Assembly (NCBI GenBank): GCA_949361645.1
Contig: OX442434.1
Location: 3,970,788-4,034,787 of the forward strand
Direction of reading: 5' to 3'
From: Spongilla lacustris
Taxonomy: Eukaryota; Porifera; Demospongiae; Spongillida; Spongillidae
DNA: 64,000 nucleotides
The translations under genes and the position numbers were made by a program. This document shows, in pieces, positions 46,425 to 56,820 of the stretch. The notes under the pieces are model-generated. The model was not told where the DNA came from. It was given only the letters and a program-made list of their open reading frames with translations, and did not search any database. Position 1 is the first letter of the stretch. Each line of letters starts with the position of its first letter.

Positions 46425-46560
46425 CAGATATCACCGTCAGACACCTGTAAAATGGTGGCTTGCTCATGGTTCATGCTGTTAGTTTCTGTCCAAGATCACT
46501 TGGTCACCGTGCCTTTAACCTGTAAGCATCCCATCACAACAAACTGAGAGATGCTCTTTG
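46425..46560 (+). pseudogene. Highly degraded RLE endonuclease-region relic
   Basis: Scattered over frames are PVKWWLA, SLGHRAFNL and HHNKLRDAL, which line up in order with IKWWLG, PLGHHA..C and RHNxLRD of the better copies at 10412 and 59556. Too degraded to delimit. Confidence 0.5.
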
Positions 46561-46811
46561 CTTGCAGAGCACAGTCTTACCAGAAAGGCTGTATCTGTGA
46601 CCAAGTGGAGTTATCGGGGTATATTGTATATTTTGGTTATCAAGCCTGCTATCTTTGATCATGTCACCACTAAACCTTACTATTTTGTCTTAAGTACTTG
46701 TAGGTGTGAGGGCTTGATTATGCAGAGCATGTGCATTGTACAGTCAACTAATATATGCGAATACATGATTGGAGGAGTTGCAGTAGTTTTTATCTTCTGA
46801 CGCATGTGTGT

Positions 46812-46815
<4 letters not shown>

Positions 46816-46853
<38 letters not shown>
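46816..46853. repeat. (AC)n microsatellite
   Basis: About 18 AC repeats, next to the dispersed repeat at 46920-47035. Confidence 0.95.
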
Positions 46854-46855
<2 letters not shown>

Positions 46856-46919
46856 GCCCAGGCAATGTGCAATAAATTTGTTGTTGCATCTATAGATTTT
46901 GCTATATATTAGTACAATC

Positions 46920-47035
46920 CATACGACTGGTACAGACATATGAGTAGATTGTAGTAACACCCATGGCAGAGTACTTACATTCTTTGTTAATTTATATCTT
47001 TGACGTATTAATACACCTTTTAAAAAACAAAATGC
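46920..47035 (-). repeat. Dispersed repeat, copy 1
   Basis: In reverse complement it shares CCATGGGTGTTACT, ATCAATTAAC-like and TACCAGTC blocks with 60715-60870 and 62430-62575. Confidence 0.6.
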
Positions 47036-49227
47036 AATGATTAAAAGAGAATGTGTGAAGATGATGTTTTTGATTTTTAGCAACTATATCTGTGCATGGA
47101 TTAATAATATCAGGTGTTGTTATAATGCACAATGTCTAGCACTATCCACATTAATTGTAGCCTAATTATTTGTTTGTATTCAGTCATAATGTACTTCAGA
47201 GTGGCTGTACAGCATGAATCAACTTGATACATGTATTATAAATGAACCTCTAGGTTCATATGAGAATTGAATTGACTATGCCGAAGAATTATGGACATTA
47301 TAAATGACTTACATTATAGGCCAATTTTACCTCTTTGTTTACAAAATTGATTATTATTATTACGCAATGACTGGTAGAAGGCAATAGAGTAGCAATATGT
47401 GCTAGGTGATGTATAGAAAAACTGCTTGTAATTCCTGAAAACAAAATCCAGCCTCTATAGTGTTTAATTCATCGAGCCCTATCAATACAGCTTGAATTTG
47501 TTCAAGTTAGCATTAAATTTTAGAAGGTTGATTCATTTCTTGGGAAGGTTTGAATCTATTTCCTTACAAGAAAGTAAAATTCAAAGTTACTTAAATATTA
47601 ATTCCATTTCAAAAAGTTATGGTTTCCAACTTGGTGGAACTTATTTTATACATGAAATGCATAATTTTTACTGATAAGAGCTACTACTCTGTACTTCTAT
47701 GGGTCACTTGGACAACTTGATTTGGTGGTCAGGTTTCTGGTGGTCCATCTCCATTATGATTTAAAAATCAAGCCATTAGAAGGTTGGTAATCAGACATTC
47801 ATCATCACTGTTAGCCAGAGACGTAAAAGGATGCTATGTGCCACAATTGAATGATGTGAAATAGAGCAACGATTTGACAAGACTAAAGTAACTAAAACTG
47901 AGTTGTGCCCAAGGAATACAGGTATGTAGCTAGAAATGCACATTGGTGTAAATATCTCTGGGTAGAAGGATTCACTTTATACATACCACTGGATTGCAGC
48001 CTGTTGGTTTGCAATCACACATTATAGCTTGTAGACGTAGTGTTAGATTTTTGTGGGGGTTCTGTCAATATGTACATCTTAGGAGACAATGGGACATCGA
48101 TTGGGGTGTTAATAAACTCTACTATGGTTCGTTGTGGTGGGAGACCACATCCCAGTTAGACATGGTGACCAAGAGATCTAATGCTAGAAATTTACATGTG
48201 CAACACAACATGAACCCTAAGCAGCCAACCACTTTACAGGTGCCTGTAACTTCGGCAAATCTAGTATACATGTAGCTGAAGGTCCTAATAAATTTAAACG
48301 CATCAATGGTGCATGGACAGAAGTTAAAAGTATTGACACTATTGTCCACTAGAAATAGACTGACGACTCCACGTAAATTGAATTATCTAAAGGTTATCGT
48401 TACGTACGCGTGCTTTTGCATGCAATTGTCTCGGTAGGCCTACTAGTATTATATTGATCGTCAAAGTTGATGGTCCACCACCTGCGCCAAACTAGCGTGC
48501 ATGTAATAAACCAAGGACACTTGATTTGTGTTCTTGATTTTAAACTTGCGCGTGAACACATATGACGCAATCAAACCGTACCGGTACGAATAAATTATAC
48601 CCGACAACGCACCTGACCTTTTTTAAAAATAATAACAGTTATGGTTTTAGGGTTTTATTCCCGGGGAAAGCTCTATCCCCGACTCTAGCATTTGACTCAT
48701 CTTCCTCCATCTACTCTGTCTTAGTCTCTCCTTCAATACTTTGTTAGCCTAGCTCCTCAACAATCTCCACCACCTTCTCGCTCACAATGACTATACTAGT
48801 CGGGCAGGCCTTACCACCGCTCACCCGACCAAACGCGGTAGGGCCACATGACTCTTCATTTATGTTTTACCTCTCATCACCCTTTCGGTATTCCATCTGC
48901 ATGTGTATTTGGGCTAACAACATTATTGTTAGCTTCCATGCATATGAGGTATCTTCAATCATTCCCCTCCAGCCAGCGCTCCCAGGCCAAAGTTTGTGGC
49001 CCCATCTCTCTAAGGTCTCCTTCCGTCCTGTTAGAAGCGCCTCCGTATAGCTGTGCAGCCAGAGGTTGGGCCATCCTGCCAGTCAGACATCACCGCAAGT
49101 ACCTAAAAGAGAGAACCGTGGTGTCTGACTTCCTTTCCCACCTGGTCAAATGAGCAATTAAGCGCATGCATTGTGAAGTGACAGGTGGCTTTATAATTTG
49201 TGACAGGGCCGGTTTCGTTTTCAATTA

Positions 49228-49475
49228 CCGTAGAGTACCGCGATATATTCCCTCCGCCCCCACCTAAAAAAAACGGTCCGTGTTTAAACGAGCGTATCTT
49301 CGTACTCGTTAACGCTTCCGCGCACCTGTTTCTAAATTCTAGGAAAGAACTGGTACTCCAACAGGATTTTAAAGAATAGCACGCAGCTGCGTTCATGATT
49401 ACGTCGATACGCTCGTTTAAACACGGGCCATTTTTTTTTGGTGGGGGGGGGGGGATATCTCGCGGTACTCTACGG
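49228..49475. mobile_element. 248-bp MITE with TA flanks
   Basis: Inverted ends CCGTAGAGTACCGCGATAT (49228) and its complement ending CTCTACGG (49475) extend inward through GTGTTTAAACGAGCGTAT, about 65 bp in all, with a G/C-run interruption. TA stands on both sides (49226-49227 and 49476-49477), suggesting a TA target duplication as in Tc1/mariner-type non-autonomous elements. Confidence 0.8.
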
Positions 49476-50189
49476 TACATCCTGCATAGCAGCCAAGTAT
49501 ATCCACTTTTGGTAGTGCAATTACATAACCGGTTGATCGATGCATGCAAGCCTGGAAGCCAGTTCTGAGTGAGCCTCAGCCTCCATACTAAATGTAATAG
49601 GTTGGTCTCCATCACCGATGTATGCATTCAAGTGATGCACCCAAATATCTTAGCTTGCAGTTGATGGCACCTTGTTGCAACATGCTACCTCATCGCTCAC
49701 AAGTGCCACCATTGATCAAGTGCACATTGGGAGCTTTGAAAAATGTCAAGGCCAAGCCACAACTTAAAGGCTACTTGAAATATGGATGGATCGATGTGAT
49801 ATCAAATCAACAATTATGGGTGCAAGAATCCAGATGATAGCAAGTGATTATGGAACTTGCTACAAAGCTATTTCTGGGCAACATTAATATAGAATTACAT
49901 TGACATGGCCATACTGTATCTGCAATCTTTAATAAATTCAAAACCAGATCAGAAAAATGTGGCATTAATGGTACGGTGAACTGCTAAATTAGAATGGGTT
50001 GGCTTTATTGGAACGAGGGGGGGGCCAAAGTGGTAGGGATTGGAACAGTGAAGACAACCTGTTAATCAGAGCTGTGCATGATGAAAAGCACCGGCATAAA
50101 ATTAGATGAGCAACAGATGGTTACCATAGACAGTGAGTCACACATAACCTCTTAATTTTATAGTATTACATGTACATGTATATGTATAT

Positions 50190-50281
50190 ATGATTATTAT
50201 TATTATTATTATTTTATTTTTATTATTTTTTTTATTTTTATTTTTTAATAATTAATAATATTTTAATGATAATAATAATAA
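50190..50281 (-). repeat. TAA-rich tail of the intact retroelement
   Basis: On the plus strand (ATT)8 at about 50192-50215 leads into T/A-rich TTTTTATT sequence and an AATAATAATA tract. It ends the element's 3' UTR. Confidence 0.8.
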
Positions 50282-50365
50282 ACTAACATATATGGCTAAC
50301 AACAACACAACCTAACATATACAATGTACTGGCACACTAACACACTCGATCACTCACACACAGAA

Positions 50366-53300
50366 CTAAAAGTCATCTAAACCATCAAAGGAACTTAATG
50401 TTCCCAAGACGGAGGTAGAATTTCCTCTCTGGATTGCCACAGAAAGGCGCTGGAGTAAGAATTGGTAGGATTGTGAGTCTCCAGTGGTTTTGTGCAGACG
50501 ATGGCCAAGGTCCTTAAGAAAGGACAATGTTTCAGCACCAAACACACCAAGAGACTCACATGCTATGGGAACAAAGAAGTATTTAGCTCCAAGAGAGGAA
50601 TACTTCTTCCTCTTTTGAGATTCAGCCTCTGCTGCTACCAATCCTGGGCCTCTTTCAGCAGTGGAGAGATATGATGGTGCCAAGGTGTCTCTGTATGTAG
50701 CATCCCACACAAGGAGTTTCCCCTCTTTCCAGGGAACCATTGAAATTCCATCTGGCCTTTTACCATCAGATCTAGCTACTCCAGAAGGCTCCAAACGAGC
50801 AGGTATTTTTGCAGCTGACAGTGCTCTGTGGATGATGTCGTTTAAGCTAGAATGCCTGGAGTGGCGACCTTCACTCCATCTACAGCTAAGGCCATGAGTA
50901 GCAAGGTCATTCACGTGAGAACCACAATGGCGACAAGTGTGTGAATGGCACAAGGGAACACCAAGTCTGAGCCCAACTGCAATTCGGATGGTGGAGTTAT
51001 CCATTCTCAGGCCTATGGAGGATATAGGGAATGCATTTAGCCATTTTCCTGACTCTGGTGTGGATGCAGCAAGAAGACGAGCACGGGAAGATGGACTATC
51101 AGCACTGGCCAGCAGACCTTGAGCTACCAACTGCATTTTTGGTAGATCCCAAGCTTTTTGAAAACAAGAAGCAGGAGGTACAGGTGGGGCTGTGTTGTTT
51201 CCTTGGGACCAGTGGGAAAGTGCAGACTCAACATCAGGGATGGAGGCATTGTGCAGAGATGCAGGGAGCATGCTCTTCAATGTATCAGAGGTGCCAGCAG
51301 CTGAAGCCAGGAAGGCTGAAGGTGCAAGCTGACATGCACTCCGAATACCAAGGCCGCCAAGCTTTATAGGAAGCTGAGCTTGTGTCCAGGCTGGATCATT
51401 AATTCCAAGAGAGATATTTAAAGTGCTGCTTAGGATGGATCGCAAAAGGTCATCGAAATCAGCAAGTTTCTCTGAAAGGAAACAGGGAGAGGTGCGCAAA
51501 ATGTTTAGAAGCTTGGGTATTGCAAATGAGTGACGCAGCAATAGCAGAGCATCATGTGCATCTAAATTGCACAACCTTTCACCCATTTTTTTCAAAAAAA
51601 CTATTTTTGCACAGATAGCAGCAGATATTGAAGCAATATCACCTAGGGGAGTACCCAGAAGTGTGGTGCACTTTGGTTCTGTAACTTGCAGTCCAGGGAC
51701 TGCAGTCAGCATTGCTTGTATTATGGTGGTGTTGTTGCTGATGATCTCTGATTTTCCATAATTAAGTTGTAGACCCAATGAATGTGCTTCCTTGGTGATT
51801 AACTGGAGGTCTTTAAGCACATCAGTTAAGGTTCCACCAAGGGTTCCATCATCCAAGTAGAACATGCGCAACTCAGATTTTAATTGAGAGCACATGTTGT
51901 GGATTGTGAGACAAAAAAGCAGAGGTCCGAGAGGGTCACCCTGCTGCACCCCTTCTGACGACTGAATAACTTCTGTTCCCCAAAACAAGGAAGATGGTGA
52001 ACAGTACACAGAATGGACAAAAGGAAGCAAACTAGGGGCAAGATCTTTAACTGCCAGGAGCATCTTATCCCTGCGGATAGTATTAAATGCATTCTTAAAA
52101 TCAAGTTTAAGAATCAAATGATCATGGGGCAGGTTGGATAGATAGACTCGCGCAGAATGTATGGCAATTTCAATTCCCCTCTTTATTCCATACCCCAACT
52201 GCTTTGGAAAAAGTAATTCCCCCATCTCCTTCATCACTTTACTTCCTGCACATTTGGCAACAAGACGACGAAGGGTACATCCAACAGCAATAGGGCGAAT
52301 ACCCCCATCCTTCTTTTTAAGTGCAACCAGTGAAGCACCAAAAAAGAATGGACGAACAGAGACAGGTGTTTTACCCTCCAGAACATGATTGACAAAAGCA
52401 GAAAGGGAAGCCAGAAGGGAACTGGAACCATTTCCATTTAAAGGCCCAATGAGATCTTTGAGATGTTGCGGTCTTAAACCATCAGGCCCACCTGCTGAAC
52501 TGTTAGGAAAGGATCGGATGGAGAGAGCAATTTCTTTTTCACTGATGGAGAATGATTGGTTGGTGGGTGGAAGGTCAGGAATCACTGAGTCTGCAGGTGG
52601 TGTAGGATGCTTCTGTTGAAGAGCTGTGAATGTAGCTTGATCCATATCAGCAATGGAATCATCAGAGCATGCAATTCTTACTGCTCCCTTGAAATCTCCT
52701 TCTTCTAGCTTAGCCGATATGCGACTGGCCAAACTCATCAATGGATCAGCAGAACAAGGCTTTACTTTTTTCTGTCGTCTCCTGATGGAAACTTGAGGTG
52801 GTGGTGGTGACAATGTTTCAAAGTTAAGACGAGAGTTAATAGTTGAGGTTAAATTCCGGCGACGTCCACCTCTTATTGGAGCAAATAGGTACTTCGAACT
52901 GAACTGAAACAGATCATTCCATGTTCCTTCATCATTAATCCTCACTACCCTATCAATCACAGATGACAGCTTATGTGCCGCTAGATCTCTTGAACCACGA
53001 GGGATTCTCTTTAAAATTTTTGAGAGCGTGGGACCGAAAATGGGTGTAGATTTATCACAAGCCAATACTTGCGTTGACAGGTGGTGAATCTCATTGCAGC
53101 TGGAGGTGGTGGTTGGTGTAGCAGCTGTTGTGGGTTTCGAGCCCACAAAGGACGCACTTGAGGGTAGTGCGGTAGAAGCCAAGGCATTAGTTGCGGCTAC
53201 GTGATCCGCAGGCGGTACATGTACTGAACTTACGAGGGTAGAGGTACCATTGGTTTTGGGGTTGAAACAATGGCCGTCCATGCCAGGGAAACAATCCGAA

Positions 53301-53413
53301 CACGGTCGACCATTTCTCGCGCAAGAACAAAATCTGCATACTGCATTGCTGCCATTACACTTACAACAACGAGAAGGTTGCGACTTATTCGGTTTCTTCC
53401 CCGTAGCGGCCAT
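50366..53413 (-). CDS. Reverse transcriptase with C-terminal restriction-like endonuclease, 1015 aa
   Basis: Single ORF starting MAATGKKPNK. Residues 16-49 hold nine cysteines (16, 17, 19, 26, 29, 31, 38, 41, 49), a compact CxC-like zinc-binding motif, followed by a Ser/Thr-rich linker. The RT domain spans about 290-640: GGPDGLRPQHL, LDFKNAFNTIRRD, GVQQGDPLGPLLF (about 489-501) and catalytic YLDDG with D521 and D522. A zinc knuckle (C-x2-C...H-x4-C) lies near 830-845. The endonuclease core KRPDGISM ... LLVWDATYRD follows (about 884-910), with the two acidic residues expected of the PD-(D/E)xK fold of R2/R4/Hero-type elements. Such proteins nick a specific DNA target and prime cDNA synthesis there. 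The ATG is the third of closely spaced ATGs; the earlier ones (in GATGGCTGATGGCTG) meet a stop at once. Confidence 0.93.
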   Translation of the reverse strand: MAATGKKPNKSQPSRCCKCNGSNAVCRFCSCARNGRPCSDCFPGMDGHCFNPKTNGTSTLVSSVHVPPADHVAATNALASTALPSSASFVGSKPTTAATPTTTSSCNEIHHLSTQVLACDKSTPIFGPTLSKILKRIPRGSRDLAAHKLSSVIDRVVRINDEGTWNDLFQFSSKYLFAPIRGGRRRNLTSTINSRLNFETLSPPPPQVSIRRRQKKVKPCSADPLMSLASRISAKLEEGDFKGAVRIACSDDSIADMDQATFTALQQKHPTPPADSVIPDLPPTNQSFSISEKEIALSIRSFPNSSAGGPDGLRPQHLKDLIGPLNGNGSSSLLASLSAFVNHVLEGKTPVSVRPFFFGASLVALKKKDGGIRPIAVGCTLRRLVAKCAGSKVMKEMGELLFPKQLGYGIKRGIEIAIHSARVYLSNLPHDHLILKLDFKNAFNTIRRDKMLLAVKDLAPSLLPFVHSVYCSPSSLFWGTEVIQSSEGVQQGDPLGPLLFCLTIHNMCSQLKSELRMFYLDDGTLGGTLTDVLKDLQLITKEAHSLGLQLNYGKSEIISNNTTIIQAMLTAVPGLQVTEPKCTTLLGTPLGDIASISAAICAKIVFLKKMGERLCNLDAHDALLLLRHSFAIPKLLNILRTSPCFLSEKLADFDDLLRSILSSTLNISLGINDPAWTQAQLPIKLGGLGIRSACQLAPSAFLASAAGTSDTLKSMLPASLHNASIPDVESALSHWSQGNNTAPPVPPASCFQKAWDLPKMQLVAQGLLASADSPSSRARLLAASTPESGKWLNAFPISSIGLRMDNSTIRIAVGLRLGVPLCHSHTCRHCGSHVNDLATHGLSCRWSEGRHSRHSSLNDIIHRALSAAKIPARLEPSGVARSDGKRPDGISMVPWKEGKLLVWDATYRDTLAPSYLSTAERGPGLVAAEAESQKRKKYSSLGAKYFFVPIACESLGVFGAETLSFLKDLGHRLHKTTGDSQSYQFLLQRLSVAIQRGNSTSVLGTLSSFDGLDDF

Positions 53414-53448
53414 CAGCCATCAGCCATCCGATTATTCTTTATAATTAT

Positions 53449-53474
53449 ATTATTATTATTATTATTATTATTAT
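53449..53474 (-). repeat. TAA tract joining two retroelements
   Basis: About eight ATT units (TAA on the minus strand), the tail of the split element, directly before the 5' end of the intact one. Confidence 0.88.
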
Positions 53475-53566
53475 GAAACAATACAACGGTTACAAGCAAA
53501 GTACAAATGAATATATGTATACATGCAGAAAACTTGAGACACAACAACACAATAAACTACACTATA

Positions 53567-54914
53567 CTAAACAAGAGGCTGCCTAGCAATCATTGCACGG
53601 GCATTGTTCTTCTGCAAAGCAATGGCAAGCCTTTGGTATAGCCAGCAAGATATTGATGAAACTGGCTGATCTGATCTGTTGGCCACCATTCTGGCCAGAG
53701 TCTTGAAAATTGGTATACTAGCTGTGCCCCAACCACCATAAGACTCAACAGCCAAAGGAACAAAAAGTATATGTTCGGCATCTAAACTTTGTTCGTACTT
53801 CTTCCGCTTTTGTTCCTCTCTCCAATGAGCAGCACAAAGTTGTTCAGACTGTGGATGGTGGTAATCTAAGAGATGAACCTGTGTAGGGCTGACAACAGTG
53901 ATGTCCATTGCTAAAGGTTCACCTCTAGACCAGTTAGGAATGTAAATATCAGCCGGTTTCTGCTTGATACCAGGCAGAATGTATGGTTTTTCCAGATGAG
54001 GTGAAAGAACTGCCTGAGAAGCCATGCGAAAAATTGTATCGTGAATAGTGTTGTGACGTCTGGTTAGATCGCCATTCACTTTACAAACAGTCGCATGGTG
54101 CCCAGACCTACCTTGATCATGATGGCAAAATGGACACTTGGAGTCTTCACTAAAAACTTCTGCCCCCAACCACCATCTAGCTACAGCTCTCCATTCATGT
54201 GGTGATAGTGATAAACCAAAATTGGAATCACTGAAAGCCATGCTGAAGCATGTGGAGCAGAGACTGCTGTTAGTCTGGCTCTGTCAACTGGAAGTGGAGT
54301 CGACTGGAAAAGAGTTTTATAGTTCATATCATCAATGGTGGATGACAGTTTCTTTTGTGTTACTACAACTGGAAACGTAGTGCACAAACCATCTGACAGA
54401 CCAACAGTGAGGTTGTAATCTTCAACAGCTTTCTTTAGGTGAGCACATTCACCTGAAGGCGCATTTCTGCAAATATGATCCTTGATTGTGGAAGAGTTGG
54501 CGATCACTGATGCAATGTAAGCAGCATTTGTATGCTCACTGACCTTTCTCAAACCCAAACCACCATGTTTGAGATCAAGGATGCATTGCATCCATTGATT
54601 ATCAGAAAGATTGCTGGAGATGATTGATTGAAAACACGATCGCACACAATTATCAAAAGATAATGCTGCTTCCTTTACCAGAGATGGTGGAATTGTTCTG
54701 ATGTAATAACAAAACTTACCAAAAGAAACACAAGTTCTCAATAAAGTGTATGCCACCTGAGGGTCATCAAGTTGTTCAAGCATTTCCATAAGCCTAACGG
54801 CCTTCTCCACTTTGTGTTGTAAAAAGGCTGATGTGTGGATTGCTGATCCAACAGGCACCCCAAGTATCTCAAAATCTGAGTTATCATGTTTTGAAATCTG
54901 TTCTGGAAAGAAAT
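53567..54914 (-). pseudogene. 3' half of the split element: RT thumb, zinc knuckle, endonuclease
   Basis: The upper frame (to about 54230) carries DFEILG, LLRTCVSFGKFCYYIRT, LKHGGLGLRKVSEH and DRARLTAVSAPHASAWLS. Near 54230 a one-base shift moves to the frame with WRAVARWWLG, the knuckle CPFC...HHATVC, LTRRHN and the endonuclease core KPADIYIPNW ... MDITVVSP, ending LYQRLAIALQKNNARAMIA and a stop at 53567. Here the usual Arg before PAD is Lys. The 3' UTR runs to the TAA tract. Confidence 0.88.
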
Positions 54915-55446
54915 CACGGGTGTTTCATTGCATTGAAAAGATGGACATTTAGGTCTCGTCCCCATACTTGGCGATAGAAGATTTAATGGAGACCTCATTA
55001 TAGCATAGCATTGGAATGTGGGCTCTCTTGTACAATCCGTTTAAAGTAAGCTTTATACACATGAAAATATGGGTTAAGCATCCTTCGAGGATTACAGACA
55101 TACCAGCGTTATGGTATTTGTGTGCACGTACGCCACGATATCGAGCCTGGACTGATAGCGCTCCATTTGGAGTTATTATCTTCGAAAAATGTTTTCTCTT
55201 TTTTTTGCCTGACAAGTGATCTATAAACTTATACGAGAGTATACAACAGTGTTACCTCTACGTATTCTTACTATCTCTGTTGTTAGACACATTTTCTGTG
55301 AGACGTACGAAGGCTCTGAATATGGCAGTTATTGTTAACATGGCGGAGCGCTTCATTGATTCACGGATGAATCTACCGGTATTCAGCGTACTATCGTAAC
55401 ATTAAATGAAATCAATGCCATGAGTATATCTTAACAAGGTTCAGTT

Positions 55447-55786
55447 CTAGTCTTCACGCTTTCTTTTTATCGTTCTTATTGGCATCAAGAGTACTGTAGG
55501 ACACACACTCAGGTGATGCTCTTGCATGATGCATTTTAGCCACTGCACTTTGGTTGCCATACAGCCATACGTCCTAGTCCTATACAACTTGTTTGAAATG
55601 GGCATGTATGGCTTCAGTGCCTTGTTCTCCCATTAGTCCAAGTCCAGCGTTGTATGTACTCATCCACTCGATGATGTGCATTTCCAGTATATGCATTTTA
55701 ATTGTCCTCTTTGTTCCAGGGAAAGCAAAGTCGGAGTAGCTAAAAAAATTCTTGTATTGCAAAAAAAAAAATTGGGCCTTTGTCAC
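55447..55786 (-). pseudogene. Relic of a transposon-associated protein C-terminus (GEQG-x-E-x-IH motif)
   Basis: Frame 55580-55786 reads FAFPGTKRTIKMHILEMHII, then GLGLMGEQGTEAIHAHF and a stop. A shifted frame continues with LKCIMQEHHLSVCP and ends KRKRED at a TAG (55447). I have an impression of this GEQG-E-IH pattern from uncharacterised, repeat-associated proteins of marine invertebrates. If it belongs to the surrounding TIR element it may be the transposase end, with the Glu as a candidate catalytic residue. That is a guess. Confidence 0.5.
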
Positions 55787-55849
55787 TCGTCAGTGGCTGT
55801 AAAAGATGAGAAATGCCATAGCCAGCAGGCCTTAAATTGCCTACTGGAC

Positions 55850-56360
55850 CATGTATGCTCTACAGGCCTTGCCTACTAGGTGTGTACTATGCTGGGTTTT
55901 TGCTCTGCAGGCTAAGTGCCTACTAGGTGTGTGCTCTGAAGGCCTTGGCTACTGGGTGTGTGCTCTGAAGGCCTTTCCTACTAGGTGTACATGTGTGCTC
56001 TGCAAGCCTTGGCTACTTGGTGTGTGCTCTGAAGGGCTTCCCTACTAGATGTGTGCTCTGTAGGCCTTCCCTACTAGATGTGTGCTCTGAAGGCCTTGCC
56101 TACTAGGTGTGTGCTCTGAAAGCCTTGCCTACTAGGTGTGTGTTCTGAAGGCCTTGGCTACTTGGTGCGTGCTCTGCAGGCCTTGCCTACTGAGTGTGTG
56201 CTCTACAGGCCTTGCCTACTAGGTGTGTGCTATGCTGGGTTTTTGCTCTGCAAGCCAAGTGCCTACTTGGTGTGTGTTCTGAAGGCCTTGGCTACTTGGT
56301 GTGTGCTCTGCAGGCCTTGGCTACTGGGTCTGTGCTCTGAAGGCCCAGCCTACTGGCATG
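55850..56360. repeat. Minisatellite of about 35 bp
   Basis: Some 14 imperfect copies of a unit with GTGTGTGCTCTGAAGGCCTT and GCCTACTAGG. Variants alternate GGCTACTTGG and GCCTACTAGG. A further one or two copies occur after the G-tract array at about 56860-56915, so the array was split or flanks it. It is open in one frame for long stretches, but that reflects unit length, not coding. Confidence 0.88.
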
Positions 56361-56382
56361 GGCACCCCCAGCTTTTCTGGAA

Positions 56383-56820
56383 GGGGGGGGGGGGGGGGGG
56401 GGGGGGGGGCCAGGATAGGGCAAGGGAGTGCCATTTGACAGCCGCGAATACGTTGTCCACTTTCGGCTGATTCAACCAGTGGAAAAGGGGGGGGGGTTGC
56501 TGTCTGCTTTGGCGCGGGGGGGGGGGGGGGGGGGGGGTGTGCAGATGCTGTCCCCTTTTGGCCCATTCAATCAATCAGTGGGGGGGGGGGGGGGGTTTGC
56601 TGTCCGCTTTGGTGCGGTTCAACCAGGGGGGGGGGGGGGGGGGGGGGGTTCTGTCCCCTTTCATCTCATTCAATCAGTGGGGGGGGGGGTAGGGGGGGCG
56701 GGTGGTGCTGTCCCCTTTTGGCCCATTCAATCAGTGGGGGGGGGGGGGGGGGGCATATATGTTAACTTTTGTTATAAGGGTGCCATACAGTCCCAAGGAG
56801 GGGGGGGGGGGGGGGGGCCA
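56383..56820. repeat. G-tract tandem array
   Basis: Roughly 50-100-bp units, each with CTGTCC(C/G)CTTT and CATTCAATCAGTGG or a variant, separated by runs of 9-27 G. At least seven runs. The G runs would favour quadruplex structure on the plus strand. Exact lengths are probably affected by sequencing slippage. Confidence 0.85.

Larger units (their letters stand above)
45973..50165. other. Intergenic region between COG3 and the retroelement array
   Basis: No intact gene is recognised. It contains an RLE relic (46425-46560), an (AC)n tract (46816-46853), a dispersed repeat (46920-47035) and a MITE (49228-49475). The segment 48560-49155 has two overlapping plus-strand frames of about 100 codons without recognisable motifs. 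Confidence 0.5.
50166..53445 (-). mobile_element. Intact RLE non-LTR retroelement with TAA tail
   Basis: Apparently full-length: a 5' UTR of about 30 bp starting right at the TAA tract (53449-53474) of the upstream element, one long ORF (50366-53413), a short 3' UTR and a TAA/TAAA-rich tail (50190-50281). The uninterrupted 1015-codon frame suggests recent insertion and possible activity. It is the last of three tandem minus-strand elements. Confidence 0.88.

Noticed and set aside
49103..49627. 174-codon minus-strand open frame
   Set aside because: It spans the MITE at 49228-49475 and its homopolymer; no family motif.
50492..53476. Plus-strand frames of 60-112 codons opposite the intact retroelement
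   Set aside because: Shadows of the 1015-codon minus-strand ORF.
55322..55379. ATGGCAGTTATTGTTAACATGG... as a first exon with a GTATTC donor
   Set aside because: Lies inside the inserted TIR element, is short, and no following exon was found.
55851..56360. Cys/Leu-rich repeats protein over the minisatellite
   Set aside because: Frames stay open only because the repeat unit lacks stops; no conserved product expected.
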